Shown in pieces: positions 20,205-29,785 of a stretch of 64,000 nucleotides of DNA. The notes beneath the pieces are model-generated. The model had not been told where the DNA came from. It made no database searches and worked only from the letters and a program-made list of their open reading frames with translations. The stretch's first letter is position 1; each line of letters opens with the position of its first letter. Position numbers and translations under genes: made by a program. Source of the stretch: Richelia sinica FACHB-800 (GTDB lineage: Bacteria > Cyanobacteriota > Cyanobacteriia > Cyanobacteriales > Nostocaceae); the NCBI RefSeq assembly GCF_014698825.1, contig NZ_JACJTT010000011.1, positions 60,685-124,684 on the forward strand. Reading direction: 5' to 3'.

Positions 20205-20996
20205 CTATGACTGTGGTTTAGCCGCAATCTTCACTTCTTCTACCTGACCAGGTTTGCCCATTTCTCTAGCTTTTTGCTGATTGACACTCATCAACACACC
20301 ACCGGCATTATCAGTTTTCACTGTTAGTTGCTCTTGGGCCTTCCAAGTCCGGTGTGTGCCCTCTGGCAAAACTCCTTCAAATTGAGTTTGACCATCAGCA
20401 ATCACGCGAATCCAAGAAGATGCTTTCAGAGTTACACCAATCTGTACGGCTTTTTCCGCTGTTTTGCTAGTTACATCTGATAAATCTCTGTCTGCAAAAG
20501 ACTCATTGTTGTTATTGGATAACTGTTGTGAATTTAATTCACTTTGACTATTGTTAGCCTGTAGTGCAGACCTATTTAACAACTGAGATAAACCATTAAC
20601 AGAGCAAAAAATCAGGAAAATATAGAGTAAGTAAAGATGTAGTGGACGTAATTGAGCAATATTTTTCACCTTCAACTTATTTTCTCCGCTGACAGTGGGA
20701 GCACCAAGGGGAAAACTGCTAGCTAGTTCTGCCCCCTTCATCCCTAAAGCATCAGCAAATTGTCTAATTAAGCCTTGAATATAGATTGGTTCTGGTAAAT
20801 CTGCTAAATTACCTTCCTCAATCGCCTGTAATAAACGACGAGGAATTCTAGTTAATAATACTAATTCATCTAAGGATACTGCTTGCTCTTGCCGCCAGGA
20901 TTGTAATTGAGTGCCGATTTTTGCTAAAAGTTCTTTTTGTTGTTCCTCAATAGAAGGTTTGGTCTGCACTTGGACTTTCCTTTTGAACCACTTCAT
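20205..20996 (-). CDS. RodZ-like helix-turn-helix membrane protein
   Basis: A 263-residue protein. Residues ~15-90 form a Cro/C1-like helix-turn-helix (QQKELLAKIGTQLQSWRQE, then LVLLTRIPRRLLQAIEEGN, PEPIYIQGLIRQFA). A membrane segment follows at ~120-140, then an acidic/Asn-rich linker and a C-terminal beta domain of DUF4115 type (SSWIRVIADG, FEGVLPEGT). This is the layout of RodZ, which links MreB to the envelope in rod-shaped bacteria. The start overlaps the upstream pseudouridine synthase by 4 bases, so they are co-translated. It may be RodZ itself or a cyanobacterial relative. Confidence 0.8.
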   Translation of the reverse strand: MKWFKRKVQVQTKPSIEEQQKELLAKIGTQLQSWRQEQAVSLDELVLLTRIPRRLLQAIEEGNLADLPEPIYIQGLIRQFADALGMKGAELASSFPLGAPTVSGENKLKVKNIAQLRPLHLYLLYIFLIFCSVNGLSQLLNRSALQANNSQSELNSQQLSNNNNESFADRDLSDVTSKTAEKAVQIGVTLKASSWIRVIADGQTQFEGVLPEGTHRTWKAQEQLTVKTDNAGGVLMSVNQQKAREMGKPGQVEEVKIAAKPQS

Positions 20997-21787
20997 TTTT
21001 TTTGTTCACTCCTTAACTCAGCTTTGTGTTTAATAGGTTTTTGGTGTATGTGGTTTTTTAAAAAAAGAATTTCATTTTGGCTCAAATGGCGATAATTACC
21101 TGCTTGTAAACATGGAGTTTGTGGTTTGTTTAAGTGAATTGATCCTATAGCTGTGCGGTGCAACTTGATGACTGGATATCCTAGCTGTTCAGCCACACGA
21201 CGAATTTGACGGTTCCTACCCTCTTGCAGAATTATTTCCAAACGACTGCGGTCTGTACATTTTTCTATTAAGCGCACTTCGGCTGTTCTAGTTTTTCTAC
21301 CTTCGAGGACTACTCCTCTACGCCAAATTTGTAATACCGCCTCTGGCGGATGTCCTTTCACTACAACATCATATGTCTTAGATACACTATGGCGTGGGTG
21401 GGTCAGACCAAACGTTAGTTCTCCATCATTGGTCAAGATTAATGCACCTGTAGACTCTGCGTCTAAACGACCAACGGGGTGAATACCGGAACCATCGCGC
21501 AATTCTTGAGGTAGTAAGTCTAAAACAGTAGGTCTGCCTTGGGGATCATAGCAAGTAGAAACAACTCCTTTGGGTTTATATAGCAACAGATAAATTAAAT
21601 CTGGACGTTGGTTGTTAGTTACAGATTGACCATCAATCAATATTTGGTCTTGTTGGGGATCAACCTTTTGCCCTAAATGTGCCAATACCCCATTTACCTG
21701 CACTCGTGATTGCCTGATCATCTCCTCTGCTTCACGACGTGAGGCAATACCCCATTGAGAAATAATCTTTTGTAACCTTTCCTCCAT
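20993..21787 (-). CDS. rRNA pseudouridine synthase (RsuA/RluB family)
   Basis: A 264-residue protein with an N-terminal S4 RNA-binding domain (RLQKIISQWGIASRREAEEM) and the RsuA-family catalytic core. The catalytic Asp lies in GRLDAESTGAL, followed by LTNDGELT and the conserved GRNRQIRR segment. It converts a specific uridine in rRNA to pseudouridine; whether it acts on 23S (RluB/RluE-like) or 16S (RsuA-like) rRNA cannot be told here. It overlaps the RodZ-like gene by 4 bases. Confidence 0.92.
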   Translation of the reverse strand: MEERLQKIISQWGIASRREAEEMIRQSRVQVNGVLAHLGQKVDPQQDQILIDGQSVTNNQRPDLIYLLLYKPKGVVSTCYDPQGRPTVLDLLPQELRDGSGIHPVGRLDAESTGALILTNDGELTFGLTHPRHSVSKTYDVVVKGHPPEAVLQIWRRGVVLEGRKTRTAEVRLIEKCTDRSRLEIILQEGRNRQIRRVAEQLGYPVIKLHRTAIGSIHLNKPQTPCLQAGNYRHLSQNEILFLKNHIHQKPIKHKAELRSEQKK

Positions 21788-21922
21788 GTAAAAATACTGT
21801 TTGTGTTTTCTAATAGTTAATTAGCTCATTATTCTTTGGTAATTGTAGTTAATAGCCATAAATGTTACATTTAAGACTTGTTTAAATGTTTTGCTTTATT
21901 GAGCTTGGACTAGAGTTGTTAC

Positions 21923-22636
21923 ATGTCAGAAAAAAGTTCCTTAGTAACAAATAACAGAAAAATACGTATCATCACGCAAGTTCTGACAGAAGCTATCAAG
22001 CTCTGGCTAAGAACACAATTAAGTCAAGTATCTCACCTGGAAGTAGAAATTAAAGCGAGCGATCGCCAACTGCTCTCTGGTTCCATTCCTGAGGTATCTA
22101 TTGTTGCTAATCATGCAGTTTATCAAGGTCTCCATATTACAGAAATTCAAATTCAAGCGGAAAATATACGTGTAAACATTGGCTCGATACTGAAAGGGAA
22201 ACCACTCACATTACTAGAAATAGTACCGATTATGGCTCAACTTATTGTTGAAGAAGAGGACCTCAATCTTTCCCTATCATCGGCATTATTATCTACAGCT
22301 TTAAATGATGTACTGGTTAAACTTTTACCAGAATACTGCTCAAAATCCAAGCCAATGAGTTGGCAAAAAATTACCCTTGAACATCATAAACTGATATTGG
22401 CTGCTATCCCAACATCTGATTCTGAATCCACATCCCTGAATATGTGTTTAGGGTTACAACTATTGAATGGGCAGGAATTACGACTTGCTCCTGTAGAAAT
22501 CTACCAAAATCAACAATTACTCTGGGAAAGCAATTCTGGTACAGATTTTGATCTGGGTACAGATGTGGATATCCAAGAACTTACGCTGATCCCCGGCAAG
22601 CTTGTCTGTTGTGGGCAGATTAACATCAACCCATAA
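21923..22636 (+). CDS. DUF2993 (LmeA family) protein
   Basis: A 237-residue protein with the DUF2993 pattern seen in cyanobacteria: IKLWLRTQLSQVSHLEVEI near the N-terminus, then LLSGSIPEVSI and VNIGSILKGKPL. In mycobacteria the family member LmeA acts in lipoglycan synthesis and has a lipid-binding tubular fold. Cyanobacterial members are uncharacterised. No clear signal peptide is visible, so location is uncertain. It stands alone between divergent and convergent neighbours. Confidence 0.8.
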   Translation: MSEKSSLVTNNRKIRIITQVLTEAIKLWLRTQLSQVSHLEVEIKASDRQLLSGSIPEVSIVANHAVYQGLHITEIQIQAENIRVNIGSILKGKPLTLLEIVPIMAQLIVEEEDLNLSLSSALLSTALNDVLVKLLPEYCSKSKPMSWQKITLEHHKLILAAIPTSDSESTSLNMCLGLQLLNGQELRLAPVEIYQNQQLLWESNSGTDFDLGTDVDIQELTLIPGKLVCCGQININP

Positions 22637-22760
22637 ACATTAAAAATTTAAAATCCAATATGCTAATTGCTTATTTTTAAATTATATTCCTAAAGGCAAA
22701 TATATTCATGAAAATGTCAATTTTTTGGGGATAGAGGGGATGTCAATTCTGCTAATACCC

Positions 22761-23660
22761 CTAAAGTTTGAATAAGGGCAAGAGTAGAGTTACGAAATAA
22801 TAGACTAAAGGGGCAGTAAAAATATAACTATCTGTCCGATCTAAAATACCACCGTGTCCAGGTATTAATTGTCCTGAATCTTTGACACCTGCATCTCGTT
22901 TCAACATGGATTCTGTGAGATCGCCCAGCAGACTGGCAATACCGATAAGTAAACCCAATGTCACACCAGTAATTGATGAGAGAGGTAAATGAATATAGTA
23001 AGCCCCGGCAACAGCGACAACAACACTAGCAGTGATGCCAAAGACTGCCCCTTCTACAGTTTTTTTCGGGCTAATGTCAGATAGACGGGTTTTACCAAAA
23101 AATTTGCCAATAATATAAGCACCAATATCAGCTGCCCAAATACACAATAAAGTCAAAACAGTAGCTTTAAAACCCATTGGTAAGGCAGCGATATTATCCG
23201 CAGTTAAAAAGTTTTGCCATGCAGGAGGCCAATAGCCACTCAAGGGAATATTACTAATTACTGTCTGATCAATTGCCCGTAAACGTACCCAATAACTAGG
23301 TAAATAACCTACATAAAACAACCCCATAATTGACGCAGAAATATCCGCGATGGTGGCAAATTGAGGTTGAAAAAGTAAATAAAAACAGATAAATGTACCA
23401 CCAACTGGCATAATCGCGTCAGCTAAATCACCATTGATAGTACAAATCACTAGTAAAATGACACTCACAAATATGGTAGTTTTGGCAGCAGGGGCTATGC
23501 CTCTAGTCCGCACCAAATTAAAATATTCCTGTTGACCTAAAAAAACCACGATCGCGATCATGACGGTAAAGTACCAACCACCGAGTATGGTTGAAAACAG
23601 TGCTAGAGCGATCGCAATAATTCCACTAATAATTCGAGACCAAGGCATAGCAGTAAGCAA
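22761..23660 (-). CDS. cdsA: Phosphatidate cytidylyltransferase
   Basis: A 299-residue protein with about eight membrane segments. The C-terminal CDP-diglyceride synthase signature is complete: SMLKRDAGVKDSG, then IPGHGGILDRTDS. The upstream SPKKTVEGA motif also fits. It makes CDP-diacylglycerol from CTP and phosphatidate, the branch point for phosphatidylglycerol synthesis, in the plasma or thylakoid membrane. Met5 (MPWSRI) is an alternative start and may be preferable, as the first four residues are not conserved as far as I recall. Confidence 0.95.
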   Translation of the reverse strand: MLTAMPWSRIISGIIAIALALFSTILGGWYFTVMIAIVVFLGQQEYFNLVRTRGIAPAAKTTIFVSVILLVICTINGDLADAIMPVGGTFICFYLLFQPQFATIADISASIMGLFYVGYLPSYWVRLRAIDQTVISNIPLSGYWPPAWQNFLTADNIAALPMGFKATVLTLLCIWAADIGAYIIGKFFGKTRLSDISPKKTVEGAVFGITASVVVAVAGAYYIHLPLSSITGVTLGLLIGIASLLGDLTESMLKRDAGVKDSGQLIPGHGGILDRTDSYIFTAPLVYYFVTLLLPLFKL

Positions 23661-23912
23661 TTAACAATTAAAAAGCTAAATTAAAAATGAGGATATGCAG
23701 CCACAGTCTAGCTGGGGGCTGAATTTTAGAGTAACAGTAGCCAGCTTCTCCTGGGGTTGAGAACTTTTGATCCAGTTCCCAAGCAAAAGTCACCCTGGTC
23801 AAACCACACAACAGCAAAGGAGAGAAATCACACTCCATTCCCTGTCTGTCCGTCTTTTCTCTACCCCATGCCCAAACTATCATTTTTAATTTGATTTTTA
23901 ATTTTTAATTGT

Positions 23913-24521
23913 TTAATCTAGTTTCTCACCACTGAGAATAAAAATGGGATCAGTGGCCACAAAGCTTTGGGAGTAGCCCCGTGTTTCTAAGCGATTAACT
24001 GCTGATTGCACCACTTCAATATTTCTCGCTCTTAACAGAGAAAAGCACTGAGAAATAGCATACAGACTTTCTAGATTAGCAGCTGTAGCCACAACTCGAC
24101 CGGATGGAGGTAAATACTGCCATACTGCTTGCAATATATCCTGAATGGGTCTTCCGCCTTCAATACAAACACGGTGGGGTGCTAATTGAATCTGTTCTAG
24201 ACAATCAGGGGCACTACCTTCAATCACTTCCACATTTTTCACCTCAAAGCGATCGCAGTTACGCTTGATTAAGCTAGCCACATCTTCATCTCGTTCTACT
24301 GCGATTACTTTGCCCTGTGGACATAGCAAACCAACCTCCACAGGGATTGTACCCGTTCCCGCCCCAATATCCCACAGCACCGAATCAGATTTGAGGCGCA
24401 GTTGGGTAATCAACAACAACCTTAATTCTCGTTGACTCATCGGAATACCTGGCAAATACTCAAATAATTCATCAGGAATACCAGGGGTAACATAAGGCCA
24501 AAGTTGAGAAGGCATAAGCAA
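23913..24521 (-). CDS. cbiT: Precorrin-6Y C5,15-methyltransferase subunit CbiT
   Basis: A 202-residue class I SAM-dependent methyltransferase. The SAM motif DIGAGTGTIPVE is at 51-62, and an acidic motif AVERDED follows. The N-terminal GIPDELFEYLPGIPMSQRE is typical of CbiT, which carries out methylation at C15 and decarboxylation in corrin ring formation. In many bacteria CbiT is fused to CbiE as CobL; here it stands alone and no cbiE is adjacent. Met3 is another possible start. Confidence 0.88.
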   Translation of the reverse strand: MLMPSQLWPYVTPGIPDELFEYLPGIPMSQRELRLLLITQLRLKSDSVLWDIGAGTGTIPVEVGLLCPQGKVIAVERDEDVASLIKRNCDRFEVKNVEVIEGSAPDCLEQIQLAPHRVCIEGGRPIQDILQAVWQYLPPSGRVVATAANLESLYAISQCFSLLRARNIEVVQSAVNRLETRGYSQSFVATDPIFILSGEKLD

Positions 24522-24718
24522 TTAAAATTTAAATATTAACCATCATCTAGAGTGGAGTAGTCATGAACGCTAAATATTGAGTAGACGGTTCACTCGTCTT
24601 TATTCACTCCTGTGCTACAAAAGAAGCCATCTACTGTCTACAATTTATAATGTGAACTAACGTAAAATACCGAACGGCAATAAGAAAATTTAGCAACATA
24701 ACCCTATAAGTAAATATC

Positions 24719-26113
24719 ATGAATAGGGAAATCTTAGGAAATCGCTACGAAGTTCAACAGCAATTAAGTAAAAAAGCTGGTAGAAAAACACTCTTAGCAC
24801 GAGATATTAATACAAATGAATTAGTAATTGTGAAGCTGGTTTCCTTTGGCAACGACTTTGAATGGGATGATCTCAAGCTGTTTGAACGAGAAGCAGCAAT
24901 CTTACAATCTTTGTCTCATCCTTTCATTCCTCGTTATTTAGACTATTTTGAGGTGAATTCCCCTACCTACAGAGGATTTGCCCTCGTCCAGACTTATATT
25001 CCTGCCTCTACCTTAGAACAATACTTACACAGTGGCAGGACTTTTACAGAAGCCGAAGTCAAAGCGATCGCTCAAGCCGTCTTAGAAATTCTCATTTATC
25101 TGCAAAGTCTCAACCCACCCGTTATCCACCGTGACATCAAGCCTAGCAATATTTTGTTAGCAGAAAAATCCGACAATAGTGTGGGTCAAGTGTATCTGGT
25201 CGATTTTGGTTCAGTCCAAACCATCTTGGCAGCAGAAGGAGGAACCAGAACCGTTGTGGGTACTTACGGCTATATGCCACCTGAACAATTTGGTGGACGT
25301 ACTACACCTGCTTCCGACCTGTTTAGTTTAGGTGCAACTCTGATTTATCTAGTCACAGGCATTCACCCTGCTGACCTACCCCAAATAGACTTTCGGATTC
25401 AGTTTCAACCATCCACACCTCTGAGTCCTAGTTTTACTCACTGGTTGCAGTTAATGACCGAACCAAGTTTAGATCGGCGTTTAAGTTCAGCCACAGAAGC
25501 ATTAAACGCCTTACAACAGCCAAACTTAGTTCATAGTCCAGTCATAACTGTAAAAAAACCCTATGGCAGCAAAATAGAACTGACTAAAAACAACAACTTC
25601 CTGAAAATCGTTATTCCTCCAGTTGGTTTTCAACCCTCAATCATATTTTTGGCTTTATTTGCCACAGCTTGGAATTCATTCATCTTATTTTGGACAATTG
25701 GTGTACTATTTGCGCCTTTCCCCGTAAATATTCCTTTTGCTCTATTTTCACTGCCTTTCTGGGGTGCTGGCCTGTCGATGGTATACAAAATATTATTGGG
25801 CTTATTTGGCACCATTAGTTTGCGGATAGACCATCAACAAATTGCCCTGAGACAAAATATCGGGCGATTTCAAACTCACCGTTCTCGTTTATCACCTAGA
25901 GAAAGTATCACCAAGATAATTTATATTCCCACCTACTTGGCTAAAAACTATGATGGTGAAAGAACTCAAATACCAGGAAAATTAACTATTTTGGTAGGAG
26001 TGGAAAAATTTGAACTGGATGTAAACACTGGCTTGCTGAAATCAGAAACAGAACTAGAATGGTTGGCTTATGAATTAAGCACTTGGCTAGGTATACCAAT
26101 TACTAGAGAATAA
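24719..26113 (+). CDS. Serine/threonine protein kinase with C-terminal membrane segments
   Basis: A 464-residue protein. Residues 1-~265 form a Hanks-type kinase domain: Lys39 in VIVKL, Glu58 in EREAA, catalytic loop HRDIKPSN at 137-144, DFG at 162-164 and APE-like MPPEQF near 186-191. The Gly-rich loop is degenerate, as is common in one group of cyanobacterial kinases. Two hydrophobic segments follow (~300-330 and ~335-360), then a ~100-residue cytoplasmic tail. It probably phosphorylates proteins on the cytoplasmic side of a membrane; targets are unknown. It precedes the TatA/E gene by 52 bases on the same strand. Confidence 0.92.
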   Translation: MNREILGNRYEVQQQLSKKAGRKTLLARDINTNELVIVKLVSFGNDFEWDDLKLFEREAAILQSLSHPFIPRYLDYFEVNSPTYRGFALVQTYIPASTLEQYLHSGRTFTEAEVKAIAQAVLEILIYLQSLNPPVIHRDIKPSNILLAEKSDNSVGQVYLVDFGSVQTILAAEGGTRTVVGTYGYMPPEQFGGRTTPASDLFSLGATLIYLVTGIHPADLPQIDFRIQFQPSTPLSPSFTHWLQLMTEPSLDRRLSSATEALNALQQPNLVHSPVITVKKPYGSKIELTKNNNFLKIVIPPVGFQPSIIFLALFATAWNSFILFWTIGVLFAPFPVNIPFALFSLPFWGAGLSMVYKILLGLFGTISLRIDHQQIALRQNIGRFQTHRSRLSPRESITKIIYIPTYLAKNYDGERTQIPGKLTILVGVEKFELDVNTGLLKSETELEWLAYELSTWLGIPITRE

Positions 26114-26165
26114 ATTTGTGGTAAATTTTGACAAATTGCTAATTTACTAATGGTAAAGGATATTT

Positions 26166-26342
26166 ATGTTCGGACTAGGATGGCCAGAAGTTGTAATAAT
26201 TGCTGTAGTTGCCCTGTTAATTTTTGGACCTAAAAAAATCCCTGAATTGGGAGGAGTATTAGGAAAAAGTTTGAGAAATTTTCAAGAGGGCATCAAAAAA
26301 ACAAATGAAGACCATAATTTAGAGGAAGAAGAAAAATTTTAA
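26166..26342 (+). CDS. tatA: Sec-independent translocase TatA/TatE family protein
   Basis: A 58-residue protein that starts at ATG 26166 and stops at TAA 26340-26342. It has the TatA layout: a short N-terminus (MFGLGWPEVVIIAVVALLIF), a single membrane helix, the FGPKKIPELG hinge, an amphipathic helix (LGKSLRNFQEGIK) and an acidic tail. TatA oligomers form the pore-like part of the twin-arginine pathway, which exports folded proteins across the plasma and thylakoid membranes. No tatC is adjacent, as is usual in cyanobacteria. TatA and TatE or TatB cannot be fully told apart at this length, but the short tail favours TatA/E. Confidence 0.92.
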   Translation: MFGLGWPEVVIIAVVALLIFGPKKIPELGGVLGKSLRNFQEGIKKTNEDHNLEEEEKF

Positions 26343-26467
26343 TTAATCAGCTAATCATTAATAATATAGGGAAATATTTTTCCTATTTTTAATAATCACC
26401 ACCTTAAATGGTTTTTCTCTGAATAATGACAAGAGAACTTAATATTTTAGCAACAAATAAATAAGGA

Positions 26468-27970
26468 ATGTATTTTTTGGGAATGAATCGCCGATTTCAA
26501 GTAGATATTTTTTTAACTATCATACTTTTATTATCATTAATCATACGTGTTGTGACTGCCCTGAAATTTCCGAATATGTTTTGGGCAGATGAAATTTTTC
26601 AAACTCAAGAACCTGCCCACCGACTCGCTTTTGGTCATGGTATAGTCACCTGGGAGTTTAGAGACGGAATTCGCTCATGGGTATTCCCAGGAATTTTAGC
26701 AGTCGTCATGGGTCTCACTGCTTGGCTGGGAGAAGGCTCGACCGGGTACGTAACAGGAATCAATGTTTTTTTATCACTTATCTCTCTCAGTCTTGTCGTC
26801 ATAGCTTTTCTCTGGGGAAATAACATCGGTGGCAGGATAACTGCTGTTATTTGTGCCAGTATTTCCATGATTTGGTTTGAGTTAATTTACTTTTCTCCCA
26901 AAGCTTTTACTGAAGTTGTTGCTACTCATTTCCTGTTACCAGGTCTTTATTTAAGCTATCAACCTAAATATTCCCCATCTCGACAGCGATTGTTTTTAGC
27001 TGGATGTTTGTTAGGAATTGCTCTAGCTTTACGCATTCATTTACTGCCCTGTATAGCCTTGGCATTAGTGTATATTTGTAAAACCAAGTGGCGGTATTGG
27101 CTACCAATGTTAGCAGGAATTACAGGCGTATTCCTCATCTTTGGTACAGTTGATGCCTTTACCTGGACTTATCCCTTTCAATCCTTTTGGTTAAATATTT
27201 GGGTAAATTTGGTTGAGGGTAGGAGCAAACTTTATGGAGTTTCGCCCTGGTATGAATATGTTGTTTTTCTCCTCAAAAGTTGGTCTTGGTTATTTTTCCC
27301 CATGATGATTTTGGTGGTGATAGGTAGTCGTCGCAGTCCAATTTTAGGATGGCTGGCTTTCATCATTATTCTCTCTCACAGTCTACTAGCACATAAAGAA
27401 TATCGCTTTATTTATCCAGCAATTCCTATGCTGATGATATTAGCTGGATTAGGAACAGCAGAGTTAGTGATCAATTGGTTGCCCAAGTGGTTATCACTGA
27501 GAAAAATAGCAATTGCAGTCTTACTCAGTTTTTGTCTTTGGACTTCTAGTTCTGTTGCTCTTGCTAGCCGATTTAATCTCTATGCACCTTTAAACTTTTC
27601 CACCTTTGGCACTAATTTACAAGCCACACACTGGACTGCTGTATCTGAAAATTTGTTAGCATTTCAGAGTTTAAGTCACGACAAAAATGTATGCGGTCTT
27701 GGGCTTTGGGGGGTAAATTGGGCTTTATCGGGAGGGTACACTTATCTTCATCATGATGTACCCATATTTCCTGTGGAAAAAGATGGAGATTTTGAACAAC
27801 TAAACACAGGATTTAACTACGTTATCGCTAATCGTCCTCTCCCACCCCCATACCAAAACTATCAATTGCAGCAATGTTGGCAGGGAACTTGTGTTTATCA
27901 GCGCCCTGGTGCCTGTGATATGATTCCTAACCGTGATATTAATTATGTTCTGAAACAATCGGGAAATTAA
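26468..27970 (+). CDS. Alg9/PIG-B-like mannosyltransferase (GT22-type)
   Basis: A polytopic membrane protein of 500 residues. The N-terminal loop FWADEIFQTQEPAHRLAFG (from about residue 39) holds the acidic DE pair and the conserved E-x-x-H pattern of GT22 (Alg9/GPI mannosyltransferase) enzymes, and HKEYRF near residue 314 is the second hallmark. It would transfer a sugar from a polyprenyl donor outside the plasma membrane. The product is unknown; bacterial members often serve lipoglycan or exopolysaccharide assembly. Met6 (ATG 26483) is an equally possible start; neither has a well-spaced ribosome binding site. Confidence 0.8.
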   Translation: MYFLGMNRRFQVDIFLTIILLLSLIIRVVTALKFPNMFWADEIFQTQEPAHRLAFGHGIVTWEFRDGIRSWVFPGILAVVMGLTAWLGEGSTGYVTGINVFLSLISLSLVVIAFLWGNNIGGRITAVICASISMIWFELIYFSPKAFTEVVATHFLLPGLYLSYQPKYSPSRQRLFLAGCLLGIALALRIHLLPCIALALVYICKTKWRYWLPMLAGITGVFLIFGTVDAFTWTYPFQSFWLNIWVNLVEGRSKLYGVSPWYEYVVFLLKSWSWLFFPMMILVVIGSRRSPILGWLAFIIILSHSLLAHKEYRFIYPAIPMLMILAGLGTAELVINWLPKWLSLRKIAIAVLLSFCLWTSSSVALASRFNLYAPLNFSTFGTNLQATHWTAVSENLLAFQSLSHDKNVCGLGLWGVNWALSGGYTYLHHDVPIFPVEKDGDFEQLNTGFNYVIANRPLPPPYQNYQLQQCWQGTCVYQRPGACDMIPNRDINYVLKQSGN

Positions 27971-28092
27971 CAACCACTGATAGAAACCTGGCTTATTCTC
28001 TGTTATTTCTATTCTCTATCCTCCATACCCTGTGTTTCTTCCGAGTCCTAAGCAATTTATAGTTAAATGTATCTGTTAATTATTAAAACATT

Positions 28093-29310
28093 GTGAAAGC
28101 TATTACTCTTGTTGGTTCTACTGGTTCCATCGGTACTCAGACTTTAGATATCGTTTCTCAGTACCCAGATCAGTTTCGGGTAGTTGGTTTAGCGGCTGGC
28201 AGAAATGTGGAGTTGTTTGCTGCCCAAATTCGCCAGTTTCGCCCCGAAATTGTGGCTATCTCTGCGGCAGAAAAGTTAGCAGAACTGAAAGCAGCTATTC
28301 AAGACCTCAATCCACAACCTATTATCCTTGCAGGGGAAGCGGGAGTGATAGAAGTTGCCCGCTATGGTGATGCCGAAACGGTGGTAACTGGGATTGTTGG
28401 TTGTGCAGGTTTACTTCCTACTATTGCGGCTATTGAAGCTGGGAAAGATATTGCTTTAGCTAACAAAGAAACCTTGATTGCTGGGGGGCCTGTGGTTCTA
28501 CCTTTGGTAGAAAAACATGGTGTGAAACTATTACCAGCTGATTCTGAACATTCGGCTATTTTCCAATGTCTGCAAGGTGTTCCTCAAGGTGGACTGAGAA
28601 AGATATTGCTGACTGCTTCCGGTGGTGCTTTCCGTGATTGGCCGGTGGAAAAGTTACCGGAAGTAACAGTGGCAGATGCCCTGAAACATCCCAATTGGTC
28701 GATGGGGCGGAAAATTACTGTAGATTCAGCCACTTTGATGAATAAGGGACTGGAGGTAATTGAGGCTCACTTTTTATTTGGGTTAGATTATGACGACATT
28801 GAAATTGTCATTCATCCCCAAAGTATTATTCATTCGCTGATAGAGTTGCAAGATACTTCTGTGTTAGCTCAACTGGGTTGGCCGGATATGCGTTTACCTT
28901 TACTTTATGCTTTATCTTGGCCAGAGCGCATCTATACTGACTGGGAAAGATTGGATTTAGTCAAAGCTGGAAGTTTAACTTTCCGGGAACCAGACCATCA
29001 AAAATATCCTTGTATGCGGTTGGCATATGCTGCGGGTAGGGCTGGTGGTTCTATGCCTGCGGTATTGAATGCTGCCAATGAACAAGCTGTAGCACTGTTT
29101 TTAGAAGAGAAAATTGGCTATTTGGATATTGCTCGGTGTATTGAATGGGTGTGCGATCGCCATCAACATGATAACCGACAAAATCCCTCGTTAGATGACA
29201 TCTTGAATGCTGACCAATGGGCAAGGCAAGAAGTTTTGACTGCGACTACAAAGTTAGCAGCACAGTCATATCATATCCAGGGAATAACTTACGATAAAGC
29301 GGCAATTTGA
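28093..29310 (+). CDS. dxr: 1-deoxy-D-xylulose 5-phosphate reductoisomerase
   Basis: A 405-residue enzyme of the MEP isoprenoid pathway. It converts DXP to MEP with NADPH and supplies carotenoid, chlorophyll phytyl and quinone side chains. Visible motifs are the nucleotide-binding GSTGSIG (8-14), ANKETLI, the metal site PADSEHSA and the flexible loop [10 protein letters not shown]. Length matches the family. It starts with GTG at 28093, which fits the conserved N-terminus directly, and no nearby ATG is better. Confidence 0.96.
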   Translation: MKAITLVGSTGSIGTQTLDIVSQYPDQFRVVGLAAGRNVELFAAQIRQFRPEIVAISAAEKLAELKAAIQDLNPQPIILAGEAGVIEVARYGDAETVVTGIVGCAGLLPTIAAIEAGKDIALANKETLIAGGPVVLPLVEKHGVKLLPADSEHSAIFQCLQGVPQGGLRKILLTASGGAFRDWPVEKLPEVTVADALKHPNWSMGRKITVDSATLMNKGLEVIEAHFLFGLDYDDIEIVIHPQSIIHSLIELQDTSVLAQLGWPDMRLPLLYALSWPERIYTDWERLDLVKAGSLTFREPDHQKYPCMRLAYAAGRAGGSMPAVLNAANEQAVALFLEEKIGYLDIARCIEWVCDRHQHDNRQNPSLDDILNADQWARQEVLTATTKLAAQSYHIQGITYDKAAI

Positions 29311-29412
29311 AGCTGGGAAGTTGTCGTATCTACTTTGAGATGATGAACTCAAGGTCTAGAAAAGGTTTCTTCAGGCGTAAATAACCATAGCAAAAAATTG
29401 TGCGATTGGCTG

Positions 29413-29579
29413 TATAGCAGGGGACAGGTGACAGGTGACAGGTAAGCCAGCGCGGTCTTGGGGGTTTCCCCCATGAGCGACTGGCGCACCCCTGCGGGGT
29501 GACAGTGCTAAAAGCCTTTGAGTGTCTAAGTTTTAGTTGTAGTTAATGTCCTAAATGTCTTGTCTACGGCTGTAATACC
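29413..29579 (+). repeat. Dispersed intergenic repeat, copy A (interrupted)
   Basis: 29498-29579 aligns without gaps to the reverse complement of 44948-45029 at roughly 80-85 percent identity by eye. A short flank tatagcagg (29413-29421) also matches copy B, where it is directly joined. In copy A about 76 bases of other repeat sequence lie between these parts, so this copy appears to be split by a later insertion. Confidence 0.75.
29446..29485. repeat. Palindromic repeat inserted in copy A
   Basis: GCCAG and CTGGC form the ends, and GGGGG-TTT-CCCCC at 29460-29472 forms the centre. It is preceded by tandem ggtgaca units. I recall this palindrome as frequent between Nostoc-type genes. Confidence 0.7.
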
Positions 29580-29630
29580 AAATCGAACAATGTTGGCAAC
29601 AGATGATTACCCCACCCGCACTATCGTGCA

Positions 29631-29652
29631 CCCTCCCCGCTTGCGGGGAGGG
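29631..29652. repeat. GC-rich palindrome
   Basis: CCCTCCCCGC at 29631-29640 is the reverse complement of GCGGGGAGGG at 29643-29652, with a 2-base loop. This resembles a widespread cyanobacterial intergenic hairpin. It could help end transcription but has no T-run. Confidence 0.75.
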
Positions 29653-29785
29653 TTGGGGAGGGGTTTGCTCAATGTGTTGGTTGCTGCGAATTGGTATAAA
29701 GTAGGCGATCGCACAATACAATGAATAAAGCCGCAGCAATCATGCTGGCGGCATAAAAACATCAGGTAAATAATTAATTGAATAC

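Larger units (their letters stand above)
29311..29785. other. Repeat-rich intergenic region between dxr and hflX
   Basis: No gene is supported. The 475 bases carry at least four repeat types: tandem ggtgaca units (about 29421-29442), a 40-base palindrome (29446-29485), one half of a dispersed repeat (29498-29579) and a GC-rich hairpin (29631-29652). The genes on either side converge, so these elements sit where they do least harm. Confidence 0.6.

Noticed and set aside
23668..23883. Minus-strand 71-codon frame between cdsA and cbiT
   Set aside because: Flanked by aattaaaaa-type repeats, odd composition and no recognisable domain.
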